Shown: positions 12,755-48,829, counted from the first letter of the stretch. The stretch is DNA of 64,000 bases from Leptodactylus fallax (GCA_947044405.1 CAMRHE010000018.1:1984001-2048000); one strand, 5' to 3'. The notes: generated by a model not told the origin, from the sequence alone. A program made the numbers and translations.

Positions 12755-13810
12755 CCATTTGAGATTACGTTCTATGTGATTAGGGTTCTATTTGTATTCC
12801 TTTGTATTTTTCTTCTGTTATTTATTTGTATAATTCAATAAATATGAATTTTATCATTTATTTTTGCTGTGTGAGCCTTGTTTTGGTATATTTATGAGTG
12901 TACTCACCAACGTTATTTCAGTTATGCATTTATTTGCTTGTTTTTTTGTGTTTTTTTCTATAAAGATCAGGTATGGATAGGATAGGGACAGTGTCAAATC
13001 TGAACTTTATTGATGACTTTGTGTATGTGTTGTGTAAGTGTTTGGTGGAACTCTTTTGGCGCTGCGACCTGGACGATAGTAAACGTCTGGATTACAGAGC
13101 CAATAAACTTCCTGGTTATGTTCAGAGGGGTATTACATAAAAATACCCCTATGATTAGGCTCAGAGGGGTATTACATTATCCCTCTATGTGACAATCAGA
13201 GAGCAAAAGTACAGTATGCTCTCTGAGTGACAGTGGAGGGGATAACATGGACAGAATTCCATGCTACCCCTCCCTGGGGTCACATGCAGGTTATGCACAG
13301 ACAATGATGATTTATTATTGTCTCTGCAGTCTGCAGCTCTGCTCCCTCCTTCTTCATGCAGCTCTAAAATGCTGCCTGAGCTTGGAGAGGGGAGGACATT
13401 TTAGAGCCCTATATCTCAGGATCCATTAGGGGTTATGAAGATGACCTTGGATTGAGAATGATCATGATAGCCCTTACAGAGTCAGAGCAATTTGCTGTTA
13501 AAAACGTTGTCGGGAATTGAGGTCTGCATTGGTATCTGAATGCCTAACATCATTTCCATAGCCCTAACAGATACTGAGAAATCGGCATTAGTAGCAAGGA
13601 CGTATTACATATATGTCTTCTGCAACTAAAGTGCTTCCTTGGTCAGATGTATATATAGGTGGGCTGAAGGAAAAGGGTGAAAGCTAGATTCACACGTGAA
13701 ACTCTGTGTGTGTGTTTGCTAGATTTATCAGCCTGACTCTTAGCATCATAATTATCTACTTTTCCCGGTATGTGCCCCAGTGGTGTAGATATCAGTGCCA
13801 TTAATTTGCT
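12755..13810. other. No recognised gene or element
   Basis: Contains a repeated motif CAGAGGGGTATTACAT (13122 and 13163) and AT-rich tracts. No open frame of interest and no transposon ends that I can identify. Confidence 0.4.
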
Positions 13811-14023
13811 TTAATTTAATTAACGGCACGGATATCTCCCCACTGTCAGAAGGGTGTTCCTCATAGCTCAGCATCATCGCTGGGTGGTAAGGAACATCCC
13901 CTCTGACAGTACAGGGCTATGGAAGAGTACTGTCTGGGGGGAGGCATTCCTCACATCCCAGCGATGACGATGAGCTATGAGGAACACCCTTTTGAGAGTG
14001 GGGAGACATCAGTGATTAATTAA
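13811..14023. repeat. Imperfect foldback (inverted repeat)
   Basis: Left arm TTTAATTAACGGCACGGATA... with CTCCCCACTGTCAGAAGGGT and TTCCTCATAGCTC; right arm GAGCTATGAGGAACACCCTT..., then GTGGGGAGACATCAGTGATT and AATTAA. Arms of about 85 bp surround a centre that itself has short self-complementary pieces (CATCATCGCTGGG / CCCAGCGATGACG). It is probably a MITE core. Confidence 0.65.
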
Positions 14024-14202
14024 ATGCATTCAGCACACTGTCGACTTTCTAGCGGTAAATAAAACCGTACATTCATGAGGACATGAAAGGTCCTCTTTAC
14101 GTTACTGCCTCAGTTGATAGTAGTATAATGTTGTACTGTGTTAGCCATTGAAAGTAGTGGAAGAGTGAAGAAATCAGGCGATACCAGAGACTTAATCAGA
14201 TC

Positions 14203-14430
14203 ATGAACTCACACAGATTCAACATTAATAACAGCAGAACAGATCTCCCAGTGGCCGCACATTTCTCCAGAGAAAACCACTCTATTGAAGATTTTCAGTT
14301 TGTAGTTTTAATGGGACATTTTAAGACGCAGAATGAGAGGAAGGTATGGGAATATAAGTTAATGCAAAAATTTCAAACTCTGCAATTTGGACTTAATATT
14401 CATGCCAGTTTCATGTCACACTATGTATGA
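14203..14430 (+). pseudogene. PLE-3 GIY-YIG endonuclease C-terminal part
   Basis: 75 codons starting MNSHRFNINNSRTDLPVAAH, then FSRENHSIEDFQFVVL, ERKVWEYKLMQKFQTLQFGL and NIH. This is the second half of the GIY-YIG domain of PLEs (HR..I, PVA.HF, E.KLM). The GIY and YIG motifs and all of the reverse transcriptase are missing. Confidence 0.75.
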
Positions 14431-14654
14431 ACTGTGAGGGTCACAAATCACCTCCTGATAGCAAACAGATAACAGATCCCTCCGTCACGCCCCACATGTT
14501 TCCAGACTGTTTATTTTTTGACCAGTTGTAAATAACTTCTCTACTTACTGTATATTGCATTTTGTTTTTTTAAGCATTCTAAGATTCTTTGAAGATCCAT
14601 GTCTTTAGGGTATAAAAAATTTGTGAATTTTCAGTTTCTTGTATAACATCATGT

Positions 14655-14682
14655 CTGATGAAGGGAGCTAGTACTCCCGAAA
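14655..14682 (+). other. Hammerhead-ribozyme-like core in PLE-3
   Basis: Exact CTGATGA (14655-14661), one A, a perfect 5-bp stem GGGAG/CTCCC with loop CTAGTA, then GAAA (14679-14682) and GCTTACC. This is the best match in the window to the CUGAUGA-stem II-GAAA core. The extra A before stem II is shared with the other PLE copies here. Stems I and III need folding. Confidence 0.55.
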
Positions 14683-14839
14683 GCTTACCATCAAATATAC
14701 TCAGTTAGCCTCTAAAAAGTATCGCCTGATTTCTTCACTCTTCCGTTACTGCCTCAGGAAGTCAGAATCAGGACTGTTCCATACTTCCTCCTTAAAGTCG
14801 CTTCAGATTACAACATCAGTCAGGAAATTATACCTACCT

Positions 14840-15185
14840 TTCTGCCAGATCTGCAAATAGAAGAAAAGTGTGTCTTCTTCCACCCTTGGCAACCTTTATA
14901 AACTAGTGCTATATAGTGCCAGGGAATAGACAAGAGGTGGAAGCGGCTACAGCATCTACTCCCCCTTCTTAATATTGCTTCTCATGTTCTATTTGTTTTG
15001 TGTTGCCTGAGTATAAGGAAAAATAAAATGGTCTTATCTGTAATTTTCCATTCCTTTTCTACGAAGGCAGCACAACTTTCCCTGCCTAATAATTTCTTTT
15101 GCTTCATACTCTCACTTGGCAGGAGGCAAGACTAACCCATTTGTTTTGTGCTGCCTTTCTATTCAAAGAAAGGAAAATTTCAGGC
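14840..15185. mobile_element. Possible solo end of a DIRS element
   Basis: TTGTGTTGCCTGAGTATAAG (14999), then TTTCTACGAAGGCAGCACAA (15055), then TTTGTGCTGCCTTTCTATTC (15145). The mirrored GCAGCAC/GTGCTGC pattern with adjacent AT-rich complements resembles the internal complementary region and right end of the DIRS at 57672-63064. No coding part is present, so the call is tentative. Confidence 0.35.
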
Positions 15186-15306
15186 AAGACACTTTTATCT
15201 ATCTCCATTATCCATGTGCTTTGTACCCCTTGATTTATATATCATAGTAACTATCCTTTGTTTCATATTTGCCTGACAATTTGTTTTTTTTTATATTATA
15301 AATCCA

Positions 15307-15475
15307 TTCTCCTTTTCAAAAGATATGACCCCTGAAAGCTTACATGTAAATTTATTCTTAATCTTGAAGTGGACAGTAACCTTTTGTTCTTGTCAGAGAA
15401 AATAAAAGGTCACCACCAACTTAGAGACTAAAAGCTAATTTACATATAAAATTCCAGGGGCCATATCTTTTGTAC
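15307..15475. repeat. Short foldback element
   Basis: CAAAAGATATGACCCCTGAA (15317) and ACATGTAAATTTA on the left face TAATTTACATATAAAATTCC and AGGGGCCATATCTTTTGTAC (15457-15476) on the right. Arms of about 45 bp with mismatches; family unknown. Confidence 0.5.
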
Positions 15476-16486
15476 AGGTGAACAGATTTAAAAAAAACAA
15501 AACAAAAAAAATGCCAAGTTGTTCATGGGCACAGCAGCAATCAAAGGATATGTGATAAGATAACTGATATGTCATTTAGCATTTTGTACTTGGTGACAGG
15601 TTCTCTTTGAGCAGCTCGGGCAAAATGGCTGTCCCAAAACCATGTACAGAAAATCTACAATCAGGAAAAAAAACCATTACAAAAAAAAGAACGTTTTTTT
15701 AATCTGGTTAGCAGAAAAAAATATATAGGTGATGCATTTCCTTTACAGGAGGGCTTTCTGTCTGCTCCTGGAAGGACTGCGACAGCAGAGGGTTTAAAGA
15801 GATACTCTGAGGACTACAGTATATTGTTTAGATTGCGGTCGCCTTTCTGAAGTATATGTTGAAACAAACCAGGATGGAGGGAATCTCCAGCAGCAGCAAG
15901 GATGGACATGGCTAAGTAATTCACTGTTCACATTTTCTGTAACTGAAGGCAAACTATGTCCAAAATGGTGAGGTTAGTGTATTTAGAAGAACAAAAAACT
16001 GGAAGGTTCACAGCCAGAGAAGAGGTCTACCTAGAATACAAGTCAACTGGAAATGAAAATGGAGATCTTTCAACTCTCTACCTTTGACTGCCTGCATGTT
16101 CCATTCTTTAGATAGGAAGTCATTACATTTTCTGACAGTAAATATAAACTGCTTCAGATGATTCAGGGAGACTTTCATTTTTAACCCCTTCCCATTCCAT
16201 AATGGATATATTCATCATGAACAAGGGGCAGATAATGCTTCATGGTGAATATAGTCACCATGGTGATTGCGCGGGCACTGCCAGTGTACAGCCGGGTCCC
16301 TGCCGCTACTGCCGGGGATGGATAATCCTCGTCAGTTTAATCCTTTACCTGACACGGTCAATAGCAACCACTGCATGTAAAGTAACTACACAAAGGGAAG
16401 GGTTTCCCTCTGTCAGCCCTTCAACCCCCCGCAACTGTACTGCTATGGTCGGAAGCTTATTAGGCTAAGCAAAAATAGGTGCAAAT
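15476..16486. other. No recognised gene or element
   Basis: Non-coding AT-rich sequence. No convincing coding frame; the short frame at 16202-16468 has no recognisable similarity. Confidence 0.4.
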
Positions 16487-16840
16487 GGAAGGGCCATCCG
16501 TTTACATAGAGATCAATGTTAAAAAAAAACACGATCTCTATGGTTTAGGATCGATTCAGATCACAATTTGTATATTCGTCTAGCAGATCCATTTAACATA
16601 TGCAAAAAAGACACAAATGGATGGCCATCCATTTACATAGAGATCAATTTAAAAAACAGTTTCAAAAATTAGTGGATCTGTATTTGTCCGTTTTTTTTTG
16701 GATGAACACAAAAGTTTGATACACTACGTTTTTGTGTCCGTCCAAAATAAACAGACAAAACTGATCCATTTTTTTTAAAACACTGATCTCTATGTAAATG
16801 AATGGACATCCATTTTCATCTGTTTGCATATGAATCTAGT
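16487..16840. repeat. Repeat with direct and inverted copies of one motif
   Basis: A motif around CATCCGTTTACATAGAGATC (about 16496 and 16627, direct) returns inverted at about 16783 (CTGATCTCTATGTAAATG). It is interleaved with TGATCCATT/GGATCTG variants. The pattern suggests a MITE with internal duplication. Confidence 0.5.
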
Positions 16841-17012
16841 GAATCCCATCCACACATTGCAGAAAAATATGCGCAGCGATTTCCAAAACCATTGCGTTTT
16901 TGGAAATCTCAGCATGTCAATTATACCTATGGAAACGCCGGCGGTTTCCCTATAGCTATAATTGAAGCAGAAAGTCCGCAGAAGAAACCTCAGCAGACTT
17001 TCTGTGAAAAGT

Positions 17013-17679
17013 CATAATACAGTGTGATGACATCACGCCGACACGCACTCTCGCAAGATTTCAATCGCAAGCATGCGCGGAGTCATTTCATTGGCGCCAC
17101 TGCAGGATCAATCCTGGGTATGTACATGCTATAAAAATGGTGCCATTATATCTCCGCCTTGTAGCCCCGTGACGAAGCGCAGGAGAAACGTACGTTGGGG
17201 CTCAAGGTGGAAGTCGTGGTAATCATCTTTATTTGTCTTTTGTGCTGGTTGGTATGTTATCTTGCATTACATCTGTATCTGTTGGTATGGTATAGCATAA
17301 AAAGTTGTATATGGCAATATATCTCACCATGGTGTGCTTACTTGTATAACTTGTCTAACAGTTTATGACTGTGTATCACTTACATGCATACATATATTGC
17401 TAGTGGTTTATGTGACATCTATAATGTGACCATACTACATGTTTTTTAAACATCTCATTATCATTTGTTGATTTTGTGTGATGATACCACGACCTCCGCC
17501 TTTTGTATATGTTTTTTTCTTTGATTAATAAAAATACATTTATATTTTTGGTAACTGTTGTTATAGTGTACTTTTTTATTAGTTTGCATAGATTCTATGT
17601 AGGTATAAGATTTATTCAGTAGAATCTGTTGCATTTAGTGCATTTTTGATTCTACTAGCAGAGGATTGTGTAGGTTGTG
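17013..17679 (+). mobile_element. 667-bp insertion with 14-bp target duplication, probably PLE-derived
   Basis: TTTCTGTGAAAAGT occurs at 16999-17012 and again at 17680-17693; the sequence on either side is one older repeat (hydrophilic CG-rich text around GCAGCGATTTCC and GCAATGCGTTTCC). The insert has a CG-rich left third, AT-rich remainder and GTGACGAAGCGCAGGAGAAA at 17169, a phrase resembling the hammerhead-like region of PLEs. No coding sequence. Confidence 0.6.
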
Positions 17680-17693
17680 TTTCTGTGAAAAGT

Positions 17694-18539
17694 GCTGCGG
17701 GAAAAATCGCAATGCGTTTCCACCATGGTTTTTCCACGCAGTGCTTTTTTGCTGCGGTCCGCTACGTGGAACCTTAAATAGATCTGCTAAACTGATATTT
17801 TTGTTAATGTCCTCTTTAAAAATGGATTAATAAATATGCCCCTTGATCAATTGAAAAATGTATAAGTTATGGCTGTTTTTTTTTTTTTATATATATCTAA
17901 TATAGGGACACAGAAACAAAATATTTATGTTATAAAAGTGTTATTATTGCAAAAAAGTAGTAAAACAGAAAAACTACTTTACAAGCCTAGGTTCACACCT
18001 GCGCTGGACCCAAATGACTGGGAGCTGGACCGCTAAAACAACAGTTACCCGTGGACCCCATAGACTATAATGGGGTTCGCTGGGTGTATGTTGGGTTTCC
18101 ACTGATTTTATATTGAAACCAGTGGAGAGAAAAGTCCTCCATGCGAGTCTTTTCTCTCCACTGATTTTTGCAGGTTTCTGTGGCAGAGTCTCTAACGGAG
18201 ACTTAGGCATAGCTTTAATCGTGCTGACCCACAAAATAAAGTTAGCATGTCATTTAGACCCCATGCACACAACCAAATATGCATCTAATGTGGGGCTGAA
18301 TTTGCAGCAGAAAGCAGTCGGATGACCCTCGAAGTGGCATCCAAGTGCTTTCCATAGGGGCTTCTGGTACGTTCCGAAAGGCGCAAAGATGCATAGGACC
18401 TGCTCTATAATCATCGGAATGGAACAGATCAGAAGCTACCATAAACGCAAATGAATCATGGAATGCACTCAGATGACACACTGACTATATTCCGCTGCAA
18501 ACTCAGCTCCACATCGGATCCACACTCGTTCTTGTGCTT
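17694..18539. other. No gene; worn repeat ends
   Basis: CCTAGGTTCACACCTGCGCT at 17987 is a worn terminus of the GGTTCACACT MITE type also seen at 26550. Nothing else recognisable; the frames at 17974-18481 are not conserved proteins. Confidence 0.35.
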
Positions 18540-19360
18540 GGGGTCTTATACCGTATGGTGAGCGATGCAAAAACAAAACACCAAAAAATAAACCAAAAAA
18601 TTGCTACTTTTTTTTATCGCCTCTGCCAAAAAAAATTATTTTTAAAATATTTTTTGATTTTGGTTTTTTACTCCCCACCATCTAAAAGCCATTTATTTTT
18701 CCGTTCACAGAGACATATTTTTTTGCGGGACAAATTATTTCGTAATGGTACCAATTAATACTTTGTAAAATTTACTGGTAAGCTGGTAAAAATTCAGAAT
18801 GGCGTGGAATTCGAGAAAAACTGGGTTTGTGCACTTTTGTTATGGGCTTCATTTTTACGGTGTATAGTGTTCATATTGCAGCGAAAACGTGTTACCTAAA
18901 TTCTCTGGGGTCAGAATGATTATGATGATACCAAATGTATACAGATTTTGTCATTTTTAACGCCTTAAAAAAAAATCCAGAATTTTGAAGAAAAAAATTT
19001 CTTGTAGTCGCCATATTCTGACACCTGTAATTTTGTAATATTTCTGTATACAGGGCTGCATAAGGTGTCCTTTTTTTACAGGCCAAGTGTACTTTTTCTT
19101 ATAGTATTTTGGGAAATGTCTGATGTTTTGATAGTTTTTCTTTAATTCAAATTTTTATGGGAAGAGAAACGCCGAAAAAATGGCACTTCGGTTCTTTAGA
19201 TTTTTTTTTTCCATATGGGAAAAATATTCTGTAGTGTGCATAAGTTTGTAGATCGTACATTTCCAGACGCAGGGATACCTAATGAGTATGTGTGAAAACA
19301 AGCTTACATTCAGTCTTCATGTTCTTAGCATCTGTTAATAGGCACTGCTCCAATGATTCC
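18540..19360. mobile_element. Fragment of a TTAA-type amphibian repeat
   Basis: Shares ordered text with the repeat split at 49233-49460 and 63742-63816: TTTTGTTATGGGCTTCATTT (18836), then TAAATTCTCTGGGGTCAGAA and GATGATACCAAATG. The family appears non-coding. Boundaries are not defined. Confidence 0.5.
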
Positions 19361-19491
19361 AGCAGAGTTGGATTTTTTTTTCTCTATGAATGACTTACAC
19401 ACGTGGACAAAATTGTTGGTACCCCTCGTTTAATGAAAGAAAAACCCACAATGGTCACAGAAATAACTTGAATCTGACAAAAGTAATAATA

Positions 19492-19897
19492 CAATAATAC
19501 CTCGTACATTCGCGAGGTTAGGTGCCAGAGCGGGTCGCGGATCGCGAATGTTTGGTACAAGCGCTTAGAAGCGCTTACAATGCCGGTTTCTAATGTTTAA
19601 CCCCTAAATATCAATAAACTTTACCCTACAGTACTGTACAGTATACTAAAGTATACTGTACAGTACTGTATATTAATACATTCATTCATTTTTCTTATAC
19701 ACTCACAGTAAAATGAAACTAATTACCGGGTACGTAACGAACAGGACGCTACTACCCAATAGCGAAGGTGTTTTTTTTAATTAAATTTCACAGATCTGAA
19801 AAAAAAAGAGCAAAATCTATATATGTTAGTTGCCAAAAAAATATCACAAATCTGTGAATTCGCAAATTCGGAAACGCGAGTGTACGAGGTATTACTG
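19492..19897. mobile_element. 406-bp MITE nested in Tc1-B
   Basis: TA at 19490-19491 and 19898-19899. Left end CAATAATACCTCGTACATTC, right end complementary to CAGTAATACCTCGTACACTC: inverted repeats of about 20 bp with two differences, duplicating TA. The TA target and CAGT start suggest a pogo/Tigger-like or other mariner-superfamily MITE. A perfect 20-bp palindrome is inside at 19627-19670. Confidence 0.75.
19627..19670. repeat. Perfect hairpin, 20-bp arms
   Basis: TACAGTACTGTACAGTATAC (19627-19646), loop TAAA, then the exact complement to 19670. Confidence 0.9.
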
Positions 19898-20116
19898 TAT
19901 ATAAAAATTCTATGAAAATGAACAAATGAAAGTCAGACATTGCTTTTCAACCATGCTTCAACAGAATTTTTAAAAAAAGAAAACCCATGAAACAGGCCTG
20001 GACAGAAATGATGGTTCCCTTAATATTTTGATGCACAACCTTTGAGGCAATCACTGCAATCAAACGATTCCTGTAACTGTCAATGAGACTTCTGCACCTC
20101 TCAACAGGTATTTTGG

Positions 20117-20641
<525 letters not shown>

Positions 20642-20755
20642 AAATTACTAATATATTTCTGTGACCATTGTGGGTTTTTCTTTAATTAAACGAGGGGTAC
20701 CAACAATGTTGTCCACATGTGTATAAGTAACTAGGCACAGATCTGTTTCCTTGTA

Positions 20756-22376
20756 CAGTACAGACCAAAAGTTTGGACCTTCTCATTCCAAGAGTTTTCT
20801 GTATTTTCATGACTATAAAAATTGTAGATTCACACTGAAGGCATCAAAACTATGAATTAACACATGTGGAATTATATACTTAACAAAAAAGTGTGAAACA
20901 ACTGAAAATATGTCTTATATTCTAGGTTCTTCAAAGTAGCCACCTTTTGCTTTGATTACTGCTTTGCACACTCTTGGCATTCTCTTAATGAGCTTCAAGA
21001 GGTAGTCACCTGAAATGGTCTTCCAACAGTCTTGAAGGAGTTCCCAGAGATGCTTAGCACTTGTTGGCCCTTTTGCCTTCACTCTGCGGTCCAGCTCACC
21101 CCAAACCATCTCGATTGGGTTCAGGTCTGGTGACTGTGGAGGCCAGGTCATCTGGCGTAGCACCCCATCACTCTCCTTCTTGGTCAAATAGCCCTTACAC
21201 AGGCTGGAGGTGTGTTTGGGGTCATTGTCCTGTTGAAAAATAAATGATGGTCCAACTAAACACAAACCGGATGGAATAGCATGCCGCTGCAAGATGCTGT
21301 GGTAACCATGCTGGTTCAGTATTCCTTCAATTTTGAATAAATCCCCAACAGTGTCACAGCAAAGTACCCCCACACAATCACACCTCCTCCTCCATGCTTC
21401 ACGGTGGGAACCAGGAATGTAGAGTTCATTCGTTCACCTTTTCCGCGTCATACAAAGACACGGTGGTTGGAACCAAAGATCTCACATTTGGACTCATCAG
21501 ACCAAAGCACAGATTTCCACAGGTCTAATGTCCATTCCTTGTGTTCTTTAGCCCAAACAAGTCTCTTCTGCTTGTTGCCTGTCCTTAGCAGTGGTTTCCT
21601 AGCAGCTATTTTACCATGAAGGCCTGCTGCACACAGTCTCCTCTTAACAGTTGTTGTAGAGATGTATCTGCTGCTAGAACTCTGTGTGGCATTGACCTGG
21701 TCTCTAATCTGAGCTGCTGTTAACCTGCGATTTCTGAGGCTGGTGACTCGGATGAACTGATCCTCCGCAGCAGAGGTGACTCTTGGTCTTCCTTTCCTGG
21801 GGCGGTCCTCACGTGAGCCAGTTTCTTTGTAGCGCTTGATAGTTTTGGCCACTGCACTTGGGGACACTTTCAAAGTTTTCCCAATTTTTCGGACTGACTG
21901 AACTTCATTTCTTAAAGTAATGATGGCCACTCTTTTTTCTTTACTTAGCTGCTTTTTTCTTGCCATAATAGAAATTCTAACACTCCATTCAGTAGGACTA
22001 TCAGCTGTGTATCCACCTGACTTCTGAACAACACAACTGATGGTCCCAACCCCATTTATAAGGCAAGAAATCCCACTTATTAAACCTGACAGGGCACACC
22101 TGTGAAGTGAAAACCATTTCAGGTGACTAGCTCTTGAAGCTCATCAAGAGAATGCCAAGAGTGTGCAAAGCAGTAATCAAAGCAAAAGGTGGCTACTTTG
22201 AAGAACCTAGAATATAACACATATTTTCAGTTGTTTCACACTTTTTTGTTAAGTATATAATTCCACATGTGTTAATTCATAGTTTTGATGCCTTCAGTGT
22301 GAATCTACAATTTTTATAGTCATGAAAATACAGAAAACTCTTGGAATGAGAAGGTCCAAACTTTTGGTCTGTACTG
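20756..22376 (-). mobile_element. Tc1/mariner element with long inverted repeats (Tc1-A, DD38E type)
   Basis: 1621 bp between TA 20754-20755 and TA 22377-22378. The ends CAGTACAGACCAAAAGTTTG are inverted and the match continues for about 235 bp, into the transposase C-terminal coding part on one side (20756-20990) and a non-coding copy of it on the other (22142-22376). A nearly complete transposase lies on the minus strand. Confidence 0.92.
20915..21966 (-). pseudogene. Tc1-A transposase, nearly intact
   Basis: N-terminal MARKKQLSKEKRVAIITLRN and paired-like helix-turn-helix (SVRKIGKTLKVSPSAVAKTI), GRPR hook, second HTH, then WSDESKCEIFG (first Asp), [10 protein letters not shown] (second Asp) and PDLNPIEMVW (Glu). 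38 residues separate the second Asp and Glu, which fits the DD38E (Intruder-like) group rather than classical Tc1. One in-frame TGA (about 21445) and one frameshift (about 21370) disable it; otherwise the frame is open for about 350 codons. Confidence 0.9.
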
Positions 22377-22396
22377 TATATCTGCAGCCTCGTCCC

Positions 22397-22658
22397 CAGT
22401 GGCGTCACTAAAGTCTTGTGGGCCCCGGTACAATCTTTTTTCCGGGGCCCCCTACCTCATCCTACAGCGAATTCTTGATAATGATAGTTACGGGTCCTAA
22501 GGAGTTTAATCAACCTTAGTGCGGTTAGGGTAATCTGTGGGTCTCTTTGGCTTATGGGCCAGATGGAAGCTCCAATCTCAATACTGATGCCAGTGCTTAT
22601 GGGCCCCCTAAGGCAACTGGGCATGGGTGCAACTGCACCCCCTCAAGTTACGCCCCTG
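22397..22658 (+). mobile_element. hAT-like MITE, copy 2
   Basis: Starts CAGTGGCGTCACTAAAGTC and ends AAGTTACGCCCCTG, giving imperfect inverted ends. Flanked by CTCGTCCC (22389-22396) and CTTGTCCC (22659-22666), an 8-bp duplication with one change, as expected for hAT. Second copy of the element at 12485-12754. Confidence 0.75.
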
Positions 22659-22771
22659 CTTGTCCCCATTTCCAAATGACAATAAAATCCTACGTAGTCA
22701 CACTAGGTAGCCATGTTTCAGCCTCTTGTCACCAAGCATCTGCTGCCCTCAGAAATAAACCATCTTAGGTT

Positions 22772-23060
22772 TAATCAAGTTTTATTAACGTTTTTCAAAT
22801 ATATATCAAAAAGTAACAAAGGATAGAACAAAATGCAAAAATGAAGCAGTGTAGCGCCATATTGCAAGGCTAACCAGGGCCGCTGGCTCAGAAAGCAGGA
22901 AAGTCAGGAAGGTACATTTCAGGCTCTCATAATAACACCATAAACAAAAGAGAGAAAGGGCTGGAGCCGAGAAAGAGGGCTTTCCGGGAACTATCGCTCC
23001 CATGAGAAGGACCTGGGAACAGGAAGACACAAAAACGAGGGGGCCAAATAAATCGTCTTA
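22772..23060 (-). mobile_element. Probable L1 3' end, minus strand
   Basis: Read on the minus strand it ends GAAAAACGTTAATAAAACTT followed by GATTAAACC. This is the same 3' terminus style as the L1s ending at 63741 (AAAACGTTAATAAAAACTTT) and 36432 (TTTGATTAAACAT). The upstream part is 3' untranslated in character. It lies directly upstream of the SMARCA5 promoter. Confidence 0.5.
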
Positions 23061-23335
23061 ATCGATGCTAGAATGGCCGTCACATACATTACAGTGTAAA
23101 CAGAATATATGGCGCCAAACTTCGAACAATGGATGAAGATAGCAAAACGTAAGATAAGCAACTGTAAAGAGCGCCACCTGCCGTAGCCTCACGAGCACTG
23201 GTGCCGCCACCGGTGAGCCACTTCCTGGTCTCCTCCTCTCATTCATCCACTGCGCCCCCTCCCCGCCCTGTCCTACCACAGAAGGTGGCGCGCGCGTTAT
23301 TTCTTCCCTTCAGTATACTAAACAGCTACAATAAA

Positions 23336-23354
23336 ACTACAAATCCCAGCATGC
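23336..23354 (+). promoter_or_regulatory. ZNF143/THAP11-type site (SBS)
   Basis: ACTACAAATCCCAGCATGC matches the ACTACAnnTCCCAnnnTGC consensus found in many vertebrate housekeeping promoters. Confidence 0.7.
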
Positions 23355-23402
23355 CACGCACATCAAAGTGCAAGACAATGGGTTCTGTTTCACGAATAGC
23401 CC

Positions 23403-23417
23403 AATGGGAATTGTAGT
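23403..23417 (-). promoter_or_regulatory. Second ZNF143-like half site, opposite strand
   Basis: The minus strand reads ACTACAATTCCCATT, the first two thirds of the same consensus, and overlaps a CCAAT box. The two sites face each other about 50 bp apart. Confidence 0.55.
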
Positions 23418-23497
23418 CCACATGGACTTATAGCGTTAATCAACTCCCGTGTTCTTCCGATAGAATTCCGAACGACAATAGATGACGCTATGCTAGA

Positions 23498-23505
23498 TCT
23501 CGCGA
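23498..23505 (+). promoter_or_regulatory. BANP-type motif TCTCGCGA
   Basis: TCTCGCGA followed by TA, the CGCG motif bound by BANP at CpG-island promoters. Confidence 0.5.
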
Positions 23506-23517
23506 TACTTCCTATTA

Positions 23518-23527
23518 GGCCCCGCCC
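23518..23527 (+). promoter_or_regulatory. GC box (Sp1/KLF)
   Basis: GGCCCCGCCC, about 180 bp upstream of the ATG. Confidence 0.5.
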
Positions 23528-23705
23528 ACTCCAGGAAAACTTGATTGAAGGAGGAAAAAAAAAAAAAAAAGCCGGCAGCACGGTGCGCGCGCCTTCCACT
23601 CCGGAGTGACTCCCGCCTGCCTCGTGTAGCGTCGCGCCGCCCCTTCCTGAGCCGGCTCCTCTCTACCTCTTTATATTGTCGGTTGTGGTCGTGCGAAGAG
23701 GTAAC

Positions 23706-48829
<25,124 letters not shown>

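Larger units (their letters stand above)
14114..14743 (+). mobile_element. Short Penelope-like element copy (PLE-3)
   Basis: Flanked by the 14-bp duplication CGTTACTGCCTCAG (14100-14113 and 14744-14757; one base at the right junction is shared). A perfect 26-bp inverted repeat lies inside: 14159-14184 beginning GGAAGAGTGAAGAAATCAGG and its complement at 14719-14744. Between them are a GIY-YIG domain remnant and a hammerhead-like core. Related TTAGCC motifs sit near both ends (14140 and 14705), as in PLE terminal repeats. Confidence 0.8.
23160..23705 (+). promoter_or_regulatory. SMARCA5: SMARCA5 CpG-rich promoter and 5' UTR
   Basis: The only sustained GC/CpG-rich stretch near the gene. It carries two ZNF143-like sites, a CCAAT box (23401-23405), a BANP-like TCTCGCGA, an ETS-type ACTTCC (23507-23512) and a GC box. 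There is no TATA box at a suitable position. The pattern fits a broad housekeeping promoter. The start of transcription cannot be read; the 5' UTR probably begins between 23520 and 23690. A 16-nt A run sits at 23556-23571. Confidence 0.7.
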
